Positions 56,375-64,000 of a stretch of DNA of 64,000 nt are shown here, piece after piece. How positions within the stretch are numbered: position 1 is the first letter of the stretch; each line of letters begins with the position of its first letter. The notes beneath the pieces were generated by a model. The model had not been told where the DNA came from. It saw only the letters and a program-made list of their open reading frames with translations, and made no database searches. The DNA comes from Seohaeicola saemankumensis (lineage in GTDB: Bacteria; Pseudomonadota; Alphaproteobacteria; Rhodobacterales; Rhodobacteraceae): positions 124,001-188,000 of the forward strand of contig NZ_JAIUZI010000009.1 of NCBI RefSeq assembly GCF_020171285.1, read 5' to 3'. Both the position numbers and the translations under genes were made by a program.

Positions 56375-57892
56375 TCAGACGTCAAACGCTAGTCGCAGCC
56401 CGCCCCAATGCCGGCCGTTGACCCGGATCGGAGCGGAGACGTCTTTCATTAGTTTGAATTCACCAGCGCCCATGTCGCGACGGTAGACCTGAAGCAGAAA
56501 GGCCTCTGTGTTCCGGCCGGCCTTGAGCCCGACCCTGTCATCGAAGATCCGGCGGTTGCGGCAGTTGGCGGTGTTCCAGTCCACATCGCGACCCTGCGGT
56601 TTGGAGAATTTCCGGTTGTGTGTCGGCAGATACCCGTCCCGGTTGACAGCCGCACAAAAAACGACCTTTTCCGACAGGGTGAGCGCCTTTTCCTGAACTG
56701 TCGGAAACAGTTGATCGGTCAGTCTTGTAAACGGCGCCATGACCTGCGCCGGATTGGAATTCGGAATCGGCGTATAGGACCGCGAGAACAGGGCTTTTTC
56801 CGTGATCTGCCCGTTCGCAACTGCGAGGCTCAGCGCCTCTGACAGTTGTTCGGCATCAGCGATGACGCGCTCGATAAACTGGGCGTCGGCGACTTTGCCG
56901 CCGAGAGAGGTGGACATCTGCACGATCTGTTCGGTCTTGTCGATGAGCGACTCGACACGTGCCATCGCGCCCTGGATGCGTTTCGTCGTATCGGTGATGC
57001 TGTCACCGACGTTGCGGAAGGCGGGGACAAACGAAGTTGTGGCCCGGTTCACATTCTGGGCTTCCTTGTCGATTTTCCGCGCGTTTTCATGGACACCCCG
57101 GATGTCATTCGAAATCTGCGTCAGGCTGGTGTCGGTTTTCTGATTGTCGGATATCACCTGTTCGGCCTTGCCGCGCACGGCCGCGGATTCCTCGACCAAT
57201 ACGGCGATCTGTTCGTTGAGCGAGCGGACGCTGGCGCTGATATCCTTGGCGGCTTCGTTCGTGCGAGAGGATAATTCGTTGATCGCATGGGCTATCACGG
57301 CGAACCCTTTGCCGGCCTCGCCCGCGCGGCTGGCTTCGATCCGGGCATTGACGGACAAAATGTCGACCTGAAAGGCGATATCCTCGATCAACCTGGTATT
57401 GGTTTCGACCTGGCTGAGCGACGTCTTGACCCCCTGCACCTGGCCTGAGATCGACGCAACCCACCCGGCGACCTGGCTGGACCGCTGCGCGGATTCACGC
57501 ACGGAGGCAACGGAAGACACGGCCATTTCCAGCGTGTGATCCGCGGCTTCGGTGACTTCCTTGACGCTTTGAACGACAGCCTCGTTCGCCTGCAGAACTT
57601 GTTTGGAGGTGCCGTGCGCCTCTTGCAGCGTCACCGTCTGCTGCTGCGAGCGGTCGCGAAGCGCTTCGAGAAAGCCCGCAACGTCCACCACTTCGTATCC
57701 CAGTTTCGAGGCGGCCCGGGCGAGCGCGTGAATTCGCGTGTCGCGATCCCGGTTGGCCGGACTGCTATCCCCGGATGGGGCCGAAACGGCAGACTCCTCG
57801 GCAGAGGCGGGGCAAAGGTCTGGCGGTGGCGGAGCCGGTTTTGCACGGGTCAGCCAAGCGCCATATCGCGCGGCACGTTGCAACATGGGCAA
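56375..57892 (-). CDS. Soluble methyl-accepting chemotaxis protein
   Basis: A 505-residue cytoplasmic chemoreceptor without membrane helices. The signalling domain is in the middle: I-E-D-I-A-F-Q-V-D-I-L-S-V-N-A-R-I-E-A-S-R-A-G near residues 168-190 is a divergent form of the MCP hairpin tip, flanked by long coiled coils (about 80-340). The C-terminal part (about 390-505) is a sensor-like domain with H-N, C-R-N-R-R-I-F and R-R-D-M-G-A-G-E segments. It lies between maeB and prpE. No che genes are in the window. Confidence 0.88.
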   Translation of the reverse strand: MPMLQRAARYGAWLTRAKPAPPPPDLCPASAEESAVSAPSGDSSPANRDRDTRIHALARAASKLGYEVVDVAGFLEALRDRSQQQTVTLQEAHGTSKQVLQANEAVVQSVKEVTEAADHTLEMAVSSVASVRESAQRSSQVAGWVASISGQVQGVKTSLSQVETNTRLIEDIAFQVDILSVNARIEASRAGEAGKGFAVIAHAINELSSRTNEAAKDISASVRSLNEQIAVLVEESAAVRGKAEQVISDNQKTDTSLTQISNDIRGVHENARKIDKEAQNVNRATTSFVPAFRNVGDSITDTTKRIQGAMARVESLIDKTEQIVQMSTSLGGKVADAQFIERVIADAEQLSEALSLAVANGQITEKALFSRSYTPIPNSNPAQVMAPFTRLTDQLFPTVQEKALTLSEKVVFCAAVNRDGYLPTHNRKFSKPQGRDVDWNTANCRNRRIFDDRVGLKAGRNTEAFLLQVYRRDMGAGEFKLMKDVSAPIRVNGRHWGGLRLAFDV

Positions 57893-57951
57893 GTCATCTC
57901 TCTGGTTTGCAAAAGAGATGACGCAAATTCGTGAAGGATTGGTAAGCGCCG

Positions 57952-60225
57952 TCAGCCGTAGTGATCCACCGGTGTGCCCGCGATGGCGGCCACGTTCAGC
58001 AACCCGCGCGCGGTGATCGACGGCGTCACGATATGCGCCTTGTTGCCCATTCCCATCAGGATCGGCCCGACCTCAAGCGCCCCGGCGCGCATTTTCAGGA
58101 TGTTGCGCACCCCGCTTGCCGCATCGGCATGGGCAAAGACCAGCACGTTCGCCGCGCCCTGCATCCGCGAGTTCGGGAAGATCCGCGCCCGAAGCTCGGG
58201 GTCCAGCGCCACATCGACCGGCATCTCGCCCTCGTAGGAGAAGTCGCGCGGCAGCCGGTCGAGGATCTGCAGCGCGTCGCGCAGGCGCTTGCCGGATCCC
58301 TCGCTCTGGTTGCCGAACTGGGACTGCGAGCAGAAGGCGATGTTGGGTTCCAGCCCGAACCGACGCACGTGCCGCGCCGCGCCGATGGCGATTTCGGCCA
58401 GCTGCTCGGGTTGCGGCAGCTGGTGCACGTGGGTGTCGGCGATGAACAGCGGCCCGTCCTCGAGAATCATCAGCGACAGGGCCCCGTGCGGGCGATGGCT
58501 GGCGGTGCCGAGGATCTGGCTGACATAATTCAGGTGCCAGCGGTATTCGCCAAAGGTCCCGCAGATCATTGAATCGGCCTCGCCCCGCTGCACCGCGATG
58601 GCGGCGATGGCGGTGCTGTTGGTGCGCAGGATCGCCTTGGCCAGATCCGGCGTCACGCCGCGGCGCTGCATCAGCTCGTGATAAGTCGTCCAGTAATCAT
58701 AGTAGCGCGGGTCGTTTTCCGGGTTCACCAGCATGAAGTCGCGGTCGGGCCGAATATGCAGGCCGAACCGTTCGCAGCGCTGCTCGACCACCTCGGGGCG
58801 ACCGATCAGGATTGGCGTTTCGGTGGTTTCCTCGAGCACGGCCTGGGCGGCGCGCAGGACCGCTTCGTTTTCGCCCTCGGCAAAGACGATCCGGCGCGAG
58901 GCGGCGCGGGCGGATTCGAACACCGGGCGCATCAGCAGGGCCGATTTGAAGACAGATTGCTTGAGCCGTTCCTTGTACGCGTCGAGATCTTCGATGGGCC
59001 GGGTGGCGACGCCGCTTTCCATCGCGGCACGGGCCACGGAGGAGGAAACGACACCGACCAGACGCGGGTCAAAGGGTTTGGGGATCAGGTAGTCTGCGCC
59101 AAAGGTCAGCTGTTCGCCGCGATAGGCGGCGGCGGCTTCGGCGCTGGTGGTGGCGCGGGCCAGTTCGGCGATGCCGTCGATGCAGGCCAGCTGCATTTCA
59201 TCGTTGATCTCGGTTGCGCCGACATCCAGCGCGCCGCGAAAGATGAAGGGGAAGCACAGGACGTTGTTCACCTGGTTGGGAAAATCGCTGCGGCCGGTGG
59301 CGATGATCGCGTCGGGGGCGACCTCGCGCGCCAGATCTGGCAGGATTTCCGGCGTGGGGTTGGCCAGCGCAAAGATGATCGGCCGTTTCGCCATCCTGGC
59401 GACCATCTCGGGTTTCAGCACCTCGGGCCCGGACAGGCCAAGGAACATGTCGGCGCCGTCGATGACATCGTCGAGCGTGCGCAGGCCGGAGTTCTGGGCA
59501 AAGGCGGCCTTGTGCGGGTTCATGTCCTCGGTGCGGCCCTCGTAGACGAGGCCATGGATGTCGCAGAGCCAGACGTTTTCGCGTTTGACGCCCATTTTCA
59601 GCAGCATGTTGAGGCAGGCGATGCCCGCCGCGCCGCCGCCGGTCGAGACGATCTTGACGTCCTCGAAAGATTTCCCTGCCACATGCAGCGCGTTCTTGGC
59701 CGCGGCCCCGACCACGATGGCGGTGCCGTGCTGGTCGTCGTGGAAGACGGGGATGTTCATCCGTTCGCGGCAGATCTTTTCCACTACGAAACAATCCGGC
59801 GCCTTGATATCCTCGAGGTTGATAGCGCCAAAGGTGGGGCCGAGCGCGCAGACGATTTCGGCCAGTTTCTCGGGGTCGGATTCATCTAGTTCAATGTCAA
59901 AACAATCGATGTTGGCGAATTTCTTGAACAGGACCGCCTTGCCTTCCATCACCGGTTTGGAGGCCAGCGCGCCGATGTTGCCCAGCCCGAGGACCGCCGT
60001 GCCGTTCGACACAACGGCCACCAGATTGCCGCGCGCTGTATAGCGGACCGCGCTTGACGGATCGGCCTTGATCTCGAGGCAGGCTTCGGCAACGCCCGGA
60101 GAATACGCCCGGCTCAGGTCGCGCCCGTTGGCCATCGGCTTGGTCGGGCGGATCTCGAGCTTCCCGGGTTTCGGGAATTCATGATAGAACAGCGCCGCCT
60201 GGCGCAGGCTTTGGTTGTCGGACAT
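57952..60225 (-). CDS. maeB: NADP-dependent malic enzyme with phosphotransacetylase-like domain
   Basis: MaeB (757 aa) decarboxylates malate to pyruvate, making NADPH. The N-terminal malic enzyme domain (about 1-430) has the S-P-G-V-A motif near residue 42, the metal-site H-D-D-Q-H-G-T-A near 161-168 and G-x-G-x-x-G-type NADP binding. The C-terminal region (about 440-757) resembles phosphate acetyltransferase but serves regulation in the family. GGAGGAG precedes ATG 60225. A MarR-type palindrome lies 21 bp upstream of the start. Confidence 0.96.
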   Translation of the reverse strand: MSDNQSLRQAALFYHEFPKPGKLEIRPTKPMANGRDLSRAYSPGVAEACLEIKADPSSAVRYTARGNLVAVVSNGTAVLGLGNIGALASKPVMEGKAVLFKKFANIDCFDIELDESDPEKLAEIVCALGPTFGAINLEDIKAPDCFVVEKICRERMNIPVFHDDQHGTAIVVGAAAKNALHVAGKSFEDVKIVSTGGGAAGIACLNMLLKMGVKRENVWLCDIHGLVYEGRTEDMNPHKAAFAQNSGLRTLDDVIDGADMFLGLSGPEVLKPEMVARMAKRPIIFALANPTPEILPDLAREVAPDAIIATGRSDFPNQVNNVLCFPFIFRGALDVGATEINDEMQLACIDGIAELARATTSAEAAAAYRGEQLTFGADYLIPKPFDPRLVGVVSSSVARAAMESGVATRPIEDLDAYKERLKQSVFKSALLMRPVFESARAASRRIVFAEGENEAVLRAAQAVLEETTETPILIGRPEVVEQRCERFGLHIRPDRDFMLVNPENDPRYYDYWTTYHELMQRRGVTPDLAKAILRTNSTAIAAIAVQRGEADSMICGTFGEYRWHLNYVSQILGTASHRPHGALSLMILEDGPLFIADTHVHQLPQPEQLAEIAIGAARHVRRFGLEPNIAFCSQSQFGNQSEGSGKRLRDALQILDRLPRDFSYEGEMPVDVALDPELRARIFPNSRMQGAANVLVFAHADAASGVRNILKMRAGALEVGPILMGMGNKAHIVTPSITARGLLNVAAIAGTPVDHYG

Positions 60226-60245
60226 TTGGGGCGCTCCTCCGGATA

Positions 60246-60263
60246 TAGTTTAGCATTAAACTA
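60246..60263. promoter_or_regulatory. Palindrome TAGTTTA-N4-TAAACTA, MarR-type operator candidate
   Basis: A perfect 7 bp inverted repeat with a 4-base spacer between divergent maeB and the cupin-cdd-deoA-deoB operon. Size and AT-rich symmetry resemble MarR-family operators. No MarR gene is in the window. Confidence 0.55.
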
Positions 60264-60368
60264 CTTTTTGACGTGGGGGAAGTGGGCTGTGCGTGAAACG
60301 GTGTCGCAGCCCCGGCTTGCAAAACCCCGACCTCTTGGCCACTCTTCGCCTTCCAGTGAAAGGTTGCC

Positions 60369-61460
60369 ATGTCTGACACCATTGCCGAAATGCGTTTGCC
60401 CACGCAAGAATTGCGCGACGACATCCCGTTTTACACCGGTGTGCTGGGGATGCGACTCGACATGATTTATCCCGCCGACGATCCCCGGATCGGGGTGTTT
60501 TCCGGCCACGGGCTGCGGCTGCGGATCGAAAAGGGCGCCGAGGAGCCGCCGGGCACCCTGCGCATCCTGACCGACGATCCAGACGCCTTTGCCAACGGAG
60601 AGCGCCGGCTGACGGCACCCAACGGCACGCGGATCGAGATCGAGGAACGCAACCCGCCGCTGGTTCTGCCGGCGACGCAGCATTCCTTTGTCGTGCGTCG
60701 GCTGGCCGATCAGGCCCCGTGGATCGTTGGCCGTGCGGGCATGCAGTACCGCGATCTGGTTCCCGACCGGCTGGGCGGGTCGATGATCGCCAGCCACATT
60801 CGCATTCCCGACGGCGGCCCGGTGCCGGACATGGTGCATTTCCACCGGGTCGGGTTTCAGCTGATCTTTTGCATCCACGGTTGGGTCGACGTGCTTTACG
60901 AGGATCAGGGCGGGCTGCTGCGGATCGAGGCGGGCGATTGTTTCATCCAGCCGCCCGAGATCCGCCACCGGGTGATGGAGGCGAGCGACGACCTGCAGGT
61001 AATCGAGATCGGGGTGCCCGCGGAACATGTGACCGAGATCGACCATGACATGACGCTGCCCACGCCGCAGTTGCGCCCCGAGCGGCTCTGGCAAGGGCAG
61101 CGGTTCGTGCACAATCTGGCCGCCGATGCGACGTGGCAGCCGTTCCGCCTGCCCGGTTATCAAGCCCGTGACACAACGATCGCCGACAGCACCGGCAATG
61201 TCGCCGGAGTGCAGGTAGTCCGGCGGGGCGTCGGCACACCGGTCTGGTCGCGGCACGACGCCGATATCCTTTTTGCCTTTGTCATGGCAGGCCATGTTAC
61301 GCTCGAAGGGGAGGGTCGCGATGCCTTCGCGCTGCAGTCGGGCGATGCCTATGTCGTGCCGCCGGGCATGCGGACGCGGCTGAGCGCGCCGTCCGAAGAC
61401 CTGGAATTTCTCGAAGTCACCCTGCCGGGGGTGTTCAACACGGAACTGGAGCCGGAATGA
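60369..61460 (+). CDS. VOC-bicupin fusion protein
   Basis: A 363-residue protein with an N-terminal VOC-like half (about 10-70, opening R-L-P-T-Q-E-L-R-D-D-I-P-F-Y-T-G-V-L-G-M) and two cupin barrels. The first (about 140-220) has V-H-F-H-R-V-G and G-D-C-F-I-Q-P-P-E-I-R-H-R, the two cupin motifs with metal His and Glu. The second (about 260-345) is less complete. Its stop overlaps cdd by 4 bp, so it belongs to the nucleoside salvage operon. A dioxygenase or sugar isomerase role is possible; function unknown. Confidence 0.8.
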   Translation: MSDTIAEMRLPTQELRDDIPFYTGVLGMRLDMIYPADDPRIGVFSGHGLRLRIEKGAEEPPGTLRILTDDPDAFANGERRLTAPNGTRIEIEERNPPLVLPATQHSFVVRRLADQAPWIVGRAGMQYRDLVPDRLGGSMIASHIRIPDGGPVPDMVHFHRVGFQLIFCIHGWVDVLYEDQGGLLRIEAGDCFIQPPEIRHRVMEASDDLQVIEIGVPAEHVTEIDHDMTLPTPQLRPERLWQGQRFVHNLAADATWQPFRLPGYQARDTTIADSTGNVAGVQVVRRGVGTPVWSRHDADILFAFVMAGHVTLEGEGRDAFALQSGDAYVVPPGMRTRLSAPSEDLEFLEVTLPGVFNTELEPE

Positions 61461-61849
61461 CCCTGAAAGACACCGCCACCGCCGTCTGGCAAAATGCCTA
61501 CGCGCCCTATTCGAACTTCAAGGTCGGGGCGGCGATCCGCGCGGCCTCGGGCACGGTCTATGCCGGGTGCAACGTCGAAAACGTGGCCTATCCCGAGGGC
61601 ACCTGTGCCGAGGCCGGGGCCATCGCGGCGATGATCGCCGCCGGAGAGACGTCGCTGACCGAGGTCTATGTGATCGCGGATGCGCCGATGCCGGTGACCC
61701 CTTGTGGCGGGTGTCGCCAGAAACTGGCCGAATTCGGGGCTGGCGACGTGCCGGTGACCATGGCGACGCTGGGCGGGCAGGAGCAGGTGATGACGCTGGA
61801 CCAGCTGTTGCCGGGCGCGTTCAACCAGGACCATATGGACAGCGCGTGA
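61457..61849 (+). CDS. cdd: Cytidine deaminase
   Basis: Cdd (130 aa, the small tetrameric type) converts cytidine and deoxycytidine to uridines. Zinc ligands are Cys50, Cys83 and Cys86, with the catalytic Glu52 in T-C-A-E, and P-C-G-G-C is complete. Its first codons overlap the cupin gene; deoA starts 4 bases after its stop. Confidence 0.97.
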   Translation: MTLKDTATAVWQNAYAPYSNFKVGAAIRAASGTVYAGCNVENVAYPEGTCAEAGAIAAMIAAGETSLTEVYVIADAPMPVTPCGGCRQKLAEFGAGDVPVTMATLGGQEQVMTLDQLLPGAFNQDHMDSA

Positions 61850-61853
61850 ACTG

Positions 61854-63158
61854 ATGGATGCCCGGACGATTATCGCGCAATTGCGCCGCCAGGAGGTCCC
61901 CTCGGACGAAGAATTGCAATGGTTCGCGCAGGGGCTGGCCGACGGCACCGTGACCGATGCGCAGGCGGGGGCCTTTGCCATGGGCGTCTGCATGGGCGGG
62001 CTGGAGCGCGCCGGGCGCACGGCGCTGACCCTGGCCATGCGTGACAGCGGCGAGGTGCTGCGCTGGGCTTTGGACGGGCCGGTCATCGACAAGCATTCGA
62101 CGGGCGGTGTCGGCGATTGCGTGTCGCTGGTGCTGGCCCCGGCGCTGGCCGAATGCGGGGCCTTTGTGCCGATGATCTCGGGGCGCGGTCTGGGCCACAC
62201 GGGCGGAACGCTGGACAAGATGGAGGCGATTCCGGGGGTGTCGGTCAACGTTGGCCGGGATCGGCTGACCCAGATCGTTGAGCAGGCCGGCTGCGCCATT
62301 GTCGGGGCGTCGGCCCGGATCGCGCCGGCGGACCGCAGGTTGTACGCGGTGCGCGATGTGACGGCCACCGTCGAGAGCCTCGACCTGATAACGGCCTCGA
62401 TCCTGTCCAAGAAACTGGCCGCCGGGCTGCAGGCGCTGGTGCTGGACGTCAAGACCGGCAGCGGCGCGTTTATGAAGACACCGGATGAGGCCCGCGCCCT
62501 GGCCCGGGCGCTGGTCGATACGGCCAATGCTGCGGGTTGCCGGACCGGCGCGCTGATCACGGATATGAACCAGCCTCTGGCACCGGCGCTGGGCAACGCG
62601 CTGGAGGTCGACGAGGTGATGAAAGTTCTGACGGGGCAGGCGGCGGGGCCGTTGCTGGATCTTAGCGTGGCGCTGGGCGGCGGGCTGCTGGCTGATGCCG
62701 GTCTGGCCAAGGACGCCGCCGAGGGCGAGAGAAAGATCGCGGCGGCCATCGCCGATGGCCGCGCCGTCGACCGGTTTGGCCGCATGATCGCGGCGCAGGG
62801 CGGCCCGCTGGGCTTTGTCGAGGATTGGGTGCGGTACCTGCCCGAAGCCACGGTGATCCGCGAGGTCCCGGCGCGCCAGTCCGGCTATGTCACGGCGATT
62901 GACGGTGAGGCGCTGGGACTGGCCGTGGTTGCGCTGGGTGGCGGACGGCAGGTGGAAAGCGATGAGGTCGATCCGGCGGTCGGCTTTTCCGGCGTGGTCC
63001 GGCTGGGCGCGACGGTCGAGAAATCTTCGCCGCTGGCGGTGATCCATGCCGCCCGTGAAGACGCCGCGCAGCGGGCCGAGGCGGCGTTGCGCAAGGCCAT
63101 TACCATTGCGCCCGCGCCTGTCCCGGTGCACGAGTTGATCCACGAAAGGATAACCTGA
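61854..63158 (+). CDS. deoA: Thymidine phosphorylase
   Basis: DeoA (434 aa) phosphorolyses thymidine and deoxyuridine to give deoxyribose-1-phosphate. It has the G-R-G-L-G-H-T-G-G-T-L-D-K-x-E-x-I-P-G signature near residues 105-123, and K-H-S-T-G-G-V-G-D near residue 79. The next gene starts inside its stop codon (TGATG), so the pair is coupled. Confidence 0.97.
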   Translation: MDARTIIAQLRRQEVPSDEELQWFAQGLADGTVTDAQAGAFAMGVCMGGLERAGRTALTLAMRDSGEVLRWALDGPVIDKHSTGGVGDCVSLVLAPALAECGAFVPMISGRGLGHTGGTLDKMEAIPGVSVNVGRDRLTQIVEQAGCAIVGASARIAPADRRLYAVRDVTATVESLDLITASILSKKLAAGLQALVLDVKTGSGAFMKTPDEARALARALVDTANAAGCRTGALITDMNQPLAPALGNALEVDEVMKVLTGQAAGPLLDLSVALGGGLLADAGLAKDAAEGERKIAAAIADGRAVDRFGRMIAAQGGPLGFVEDWVRYLPEATVIREVPARQSGYVTAIDGEALGLAVVALGGGRQVESDEVDPAVGFSGVVRLGATVEKSSPLAVIHAAREDAAQRAEAALRKAITIAPAPVPVHELIHERIT

Positions 63159-64000
63159 TGCCGCGTGCCTTTTTCGTGGTCATGGATTCCGTCGGGATCG
63201 GCGGCGCACCCGATGCCGACCGGTTTTTCAACGGCACCCGGCCGGATACCGGCGCCAACACCCTTGCCCATATCGCGCAGGCCTGTGCGGCGGGGCGGGC
63301 GGATACCGGGCGCAGCGGCCCCTTGCGCCTGCCCAATCTCGATGCGCTCGGCCTGGGGGCGGCGGTCAGCCTGGCATCCGGGGATGACGCGCCGGGGCTG
63401 GGTGCACCGCCGGGGGGGCTGTGGGGTGCGGCGACAGAGGTGTCGCCGGGCAAGGATACGCCGTCGGGCCACTGGGAGCTGGCCGGGCTGCCCGTGCCCT
63501 GGGACTGGCACTACTTTCCCGATACGCAGCCGGCTTTTCCCGATCATGTGGCCCGCGCCGCGGCACGGGCGGCGGGCACCGAGGGCATTCTGGGCAATTG
63601 CCATGCCTCCGGCACCGAGATCATCGCGCGGCTGGGCGCGGAACATCTGAAGACCGGCTGGCCGATCTGCTATACATCGGCCGACAGCGTTTTCCAGATC
63701 GCCGCGCACGAAGACCATTTCGGACTGGACCGCCTGTTGCAAACCTGCGCGGATCTGGCACCGCAACTGCACGCGATGAAGGTCGGCCGGGTGATCGCGC
63801 GGCCCTTTGTAGGAGATGCTGAGACCGGGTTCACCCGAACCACGAACCGCAAGGACTATGCCATCACCCCGCCCGAACCGGTGCTGACAAACTGGGTGCA
63901 GAATGCCGGTCGCCGGGTGCATGCAGTGGGCAAGATCGGCGACATCTTTTCGATGCAGGGAATTGATACGGTTGCCAAGGGGACGGATGCCGAACTGATG
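63158..64000 (+). CDS. deoB: Phosphopentomutase, N-terminal part (partial)
   Basis: DeoB interconverts deoxyribose-1- and -5-phosphate for the last step of this salvage route. The frame is open to the window edge, giving 281 codons of about 390-400 expected. The first metal site V-M-D-S-V-G-I-G-G (Asp10) and the active-site K-D-T-P-S-G-H-W-E segment with the phosphorylated Thr near residue 100 are present. The C-terminal metal ligands lie beyond the window. Confidence 0.96.
   Translation, partial: MPRAFFVVMDSVGIGGAPDADRFFNGTRPDTGANTLAHIAQACAAGRADTGRSGPLRLPNLDALGLGAAVSLASGDDAPGLGAPPGGLWGAATEVSPGKDTPSGHWELAGLPVPWDWHYFPDTQPAFPDHVARAAARAAGTEGILGNCHASGTEIIARLGAEHLKTGWPICYTSADSVFQIAAHEDHFGLDRLLQTCADLAPQLHAMKVGRVIARPFVGDAETGFTRTTNRKDYAITPPEPVLTNWVQNAGRRVHAVGKIGDIFSMQGIDTVAKGTDAELM

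Overview
The window is a high-GC chromosomal segment of an alphaproteobacterium, most likely a marine member of the Rhodobacteraceae (roseobacter group). Pointers are the secDF/ccmABCDG/acnA gene order, a DddP-type DMSP lyase, small DUF6314, DUF6455 and DUF1638 families typical of this group, a candidate alphaproteobacterial LexA box (GTTC-N7-GTTC), and candidate TTTGCAAA-type sites like those of rhodobacterial short-chain acyl-CoA regulators. Genes are dense, both strands are used, and there is no prophage, insertion sequence, CRISPR array or island boundary. It looks like ordinary core and near-core chromosome, cut inside secD on the left and inside deoB on the right.

Layout: 1-5066 (+) holds the end of secD, secF, a TSUP permease, a Mth938-like protein and the cytochrome c maturation genes ccmA, B, C, D and G. 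At 5157-10919 two unrelated aconitases, acnA (-) and acnB (+), diverge from a 285 bp control region. 11077-15725 holds a DUF1223 protein, a lipid A-type acyltransferase, an EamA permease, an orphan FliG-like protein and two small secreted Cys-motif proteins. After a 473 bp gene-free stretch with inverted repeats come a large secreted sulfatase (16498-19002), purB, DUF6314 and DUF6455 genes and bioY. 22182-25307 has two exported proteins, dddP and a DUF3445 gene. 25354-29331 has an unknown gene, a lytic transglycosylase, a solute-binding protein and a PlsC-like acyltransferase. glnA-glnB, nnr, a degenerate Hint protein and tRNA-Leu follow. An enoyl-CoA hydratase-family gene then diverges from a VOC/SDR pair across two matching palindromes.

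From 36885 to 48313 are tRNA-Asn, metallo-hydrolases, an orphan sensor kinase, a DUF2092/proline-rich pair, a CAU-anticodon tRNA, purMN, rnd, sufE and a corrinoid protein with DUF1638. 48525-60225 holds a SplB-like radical SAM gene behind the LexA-type box, then a minus-strand run: maeB, a soluble chemoreceptor, prpE, a nucleotide cyclase, an amidase and an acyl-CoA synthetase. The window ends in a nucleoside salvage operon (VOC-bicupin, cdd, deoA, deoB).

Shared themes are C3/short-chain acyl metabolism (dddP producing acrylate, prpE, maeB, aconitases, acyl-CoA enzymes), purine and nucleoside metabolism, nitrogen assimilation and cell-envelope functions. I found no convincing new multi-gene system. 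The best leads are regulatory (palindromes at prpE, maeB, the crotonase/VOC pair, the sulfatase and the radical SAM gene) and a few odd proteins: the VOC-bicupin fusion, the degenerate Hint protein, the orphan FliG and the paired Cys-motif proteins.
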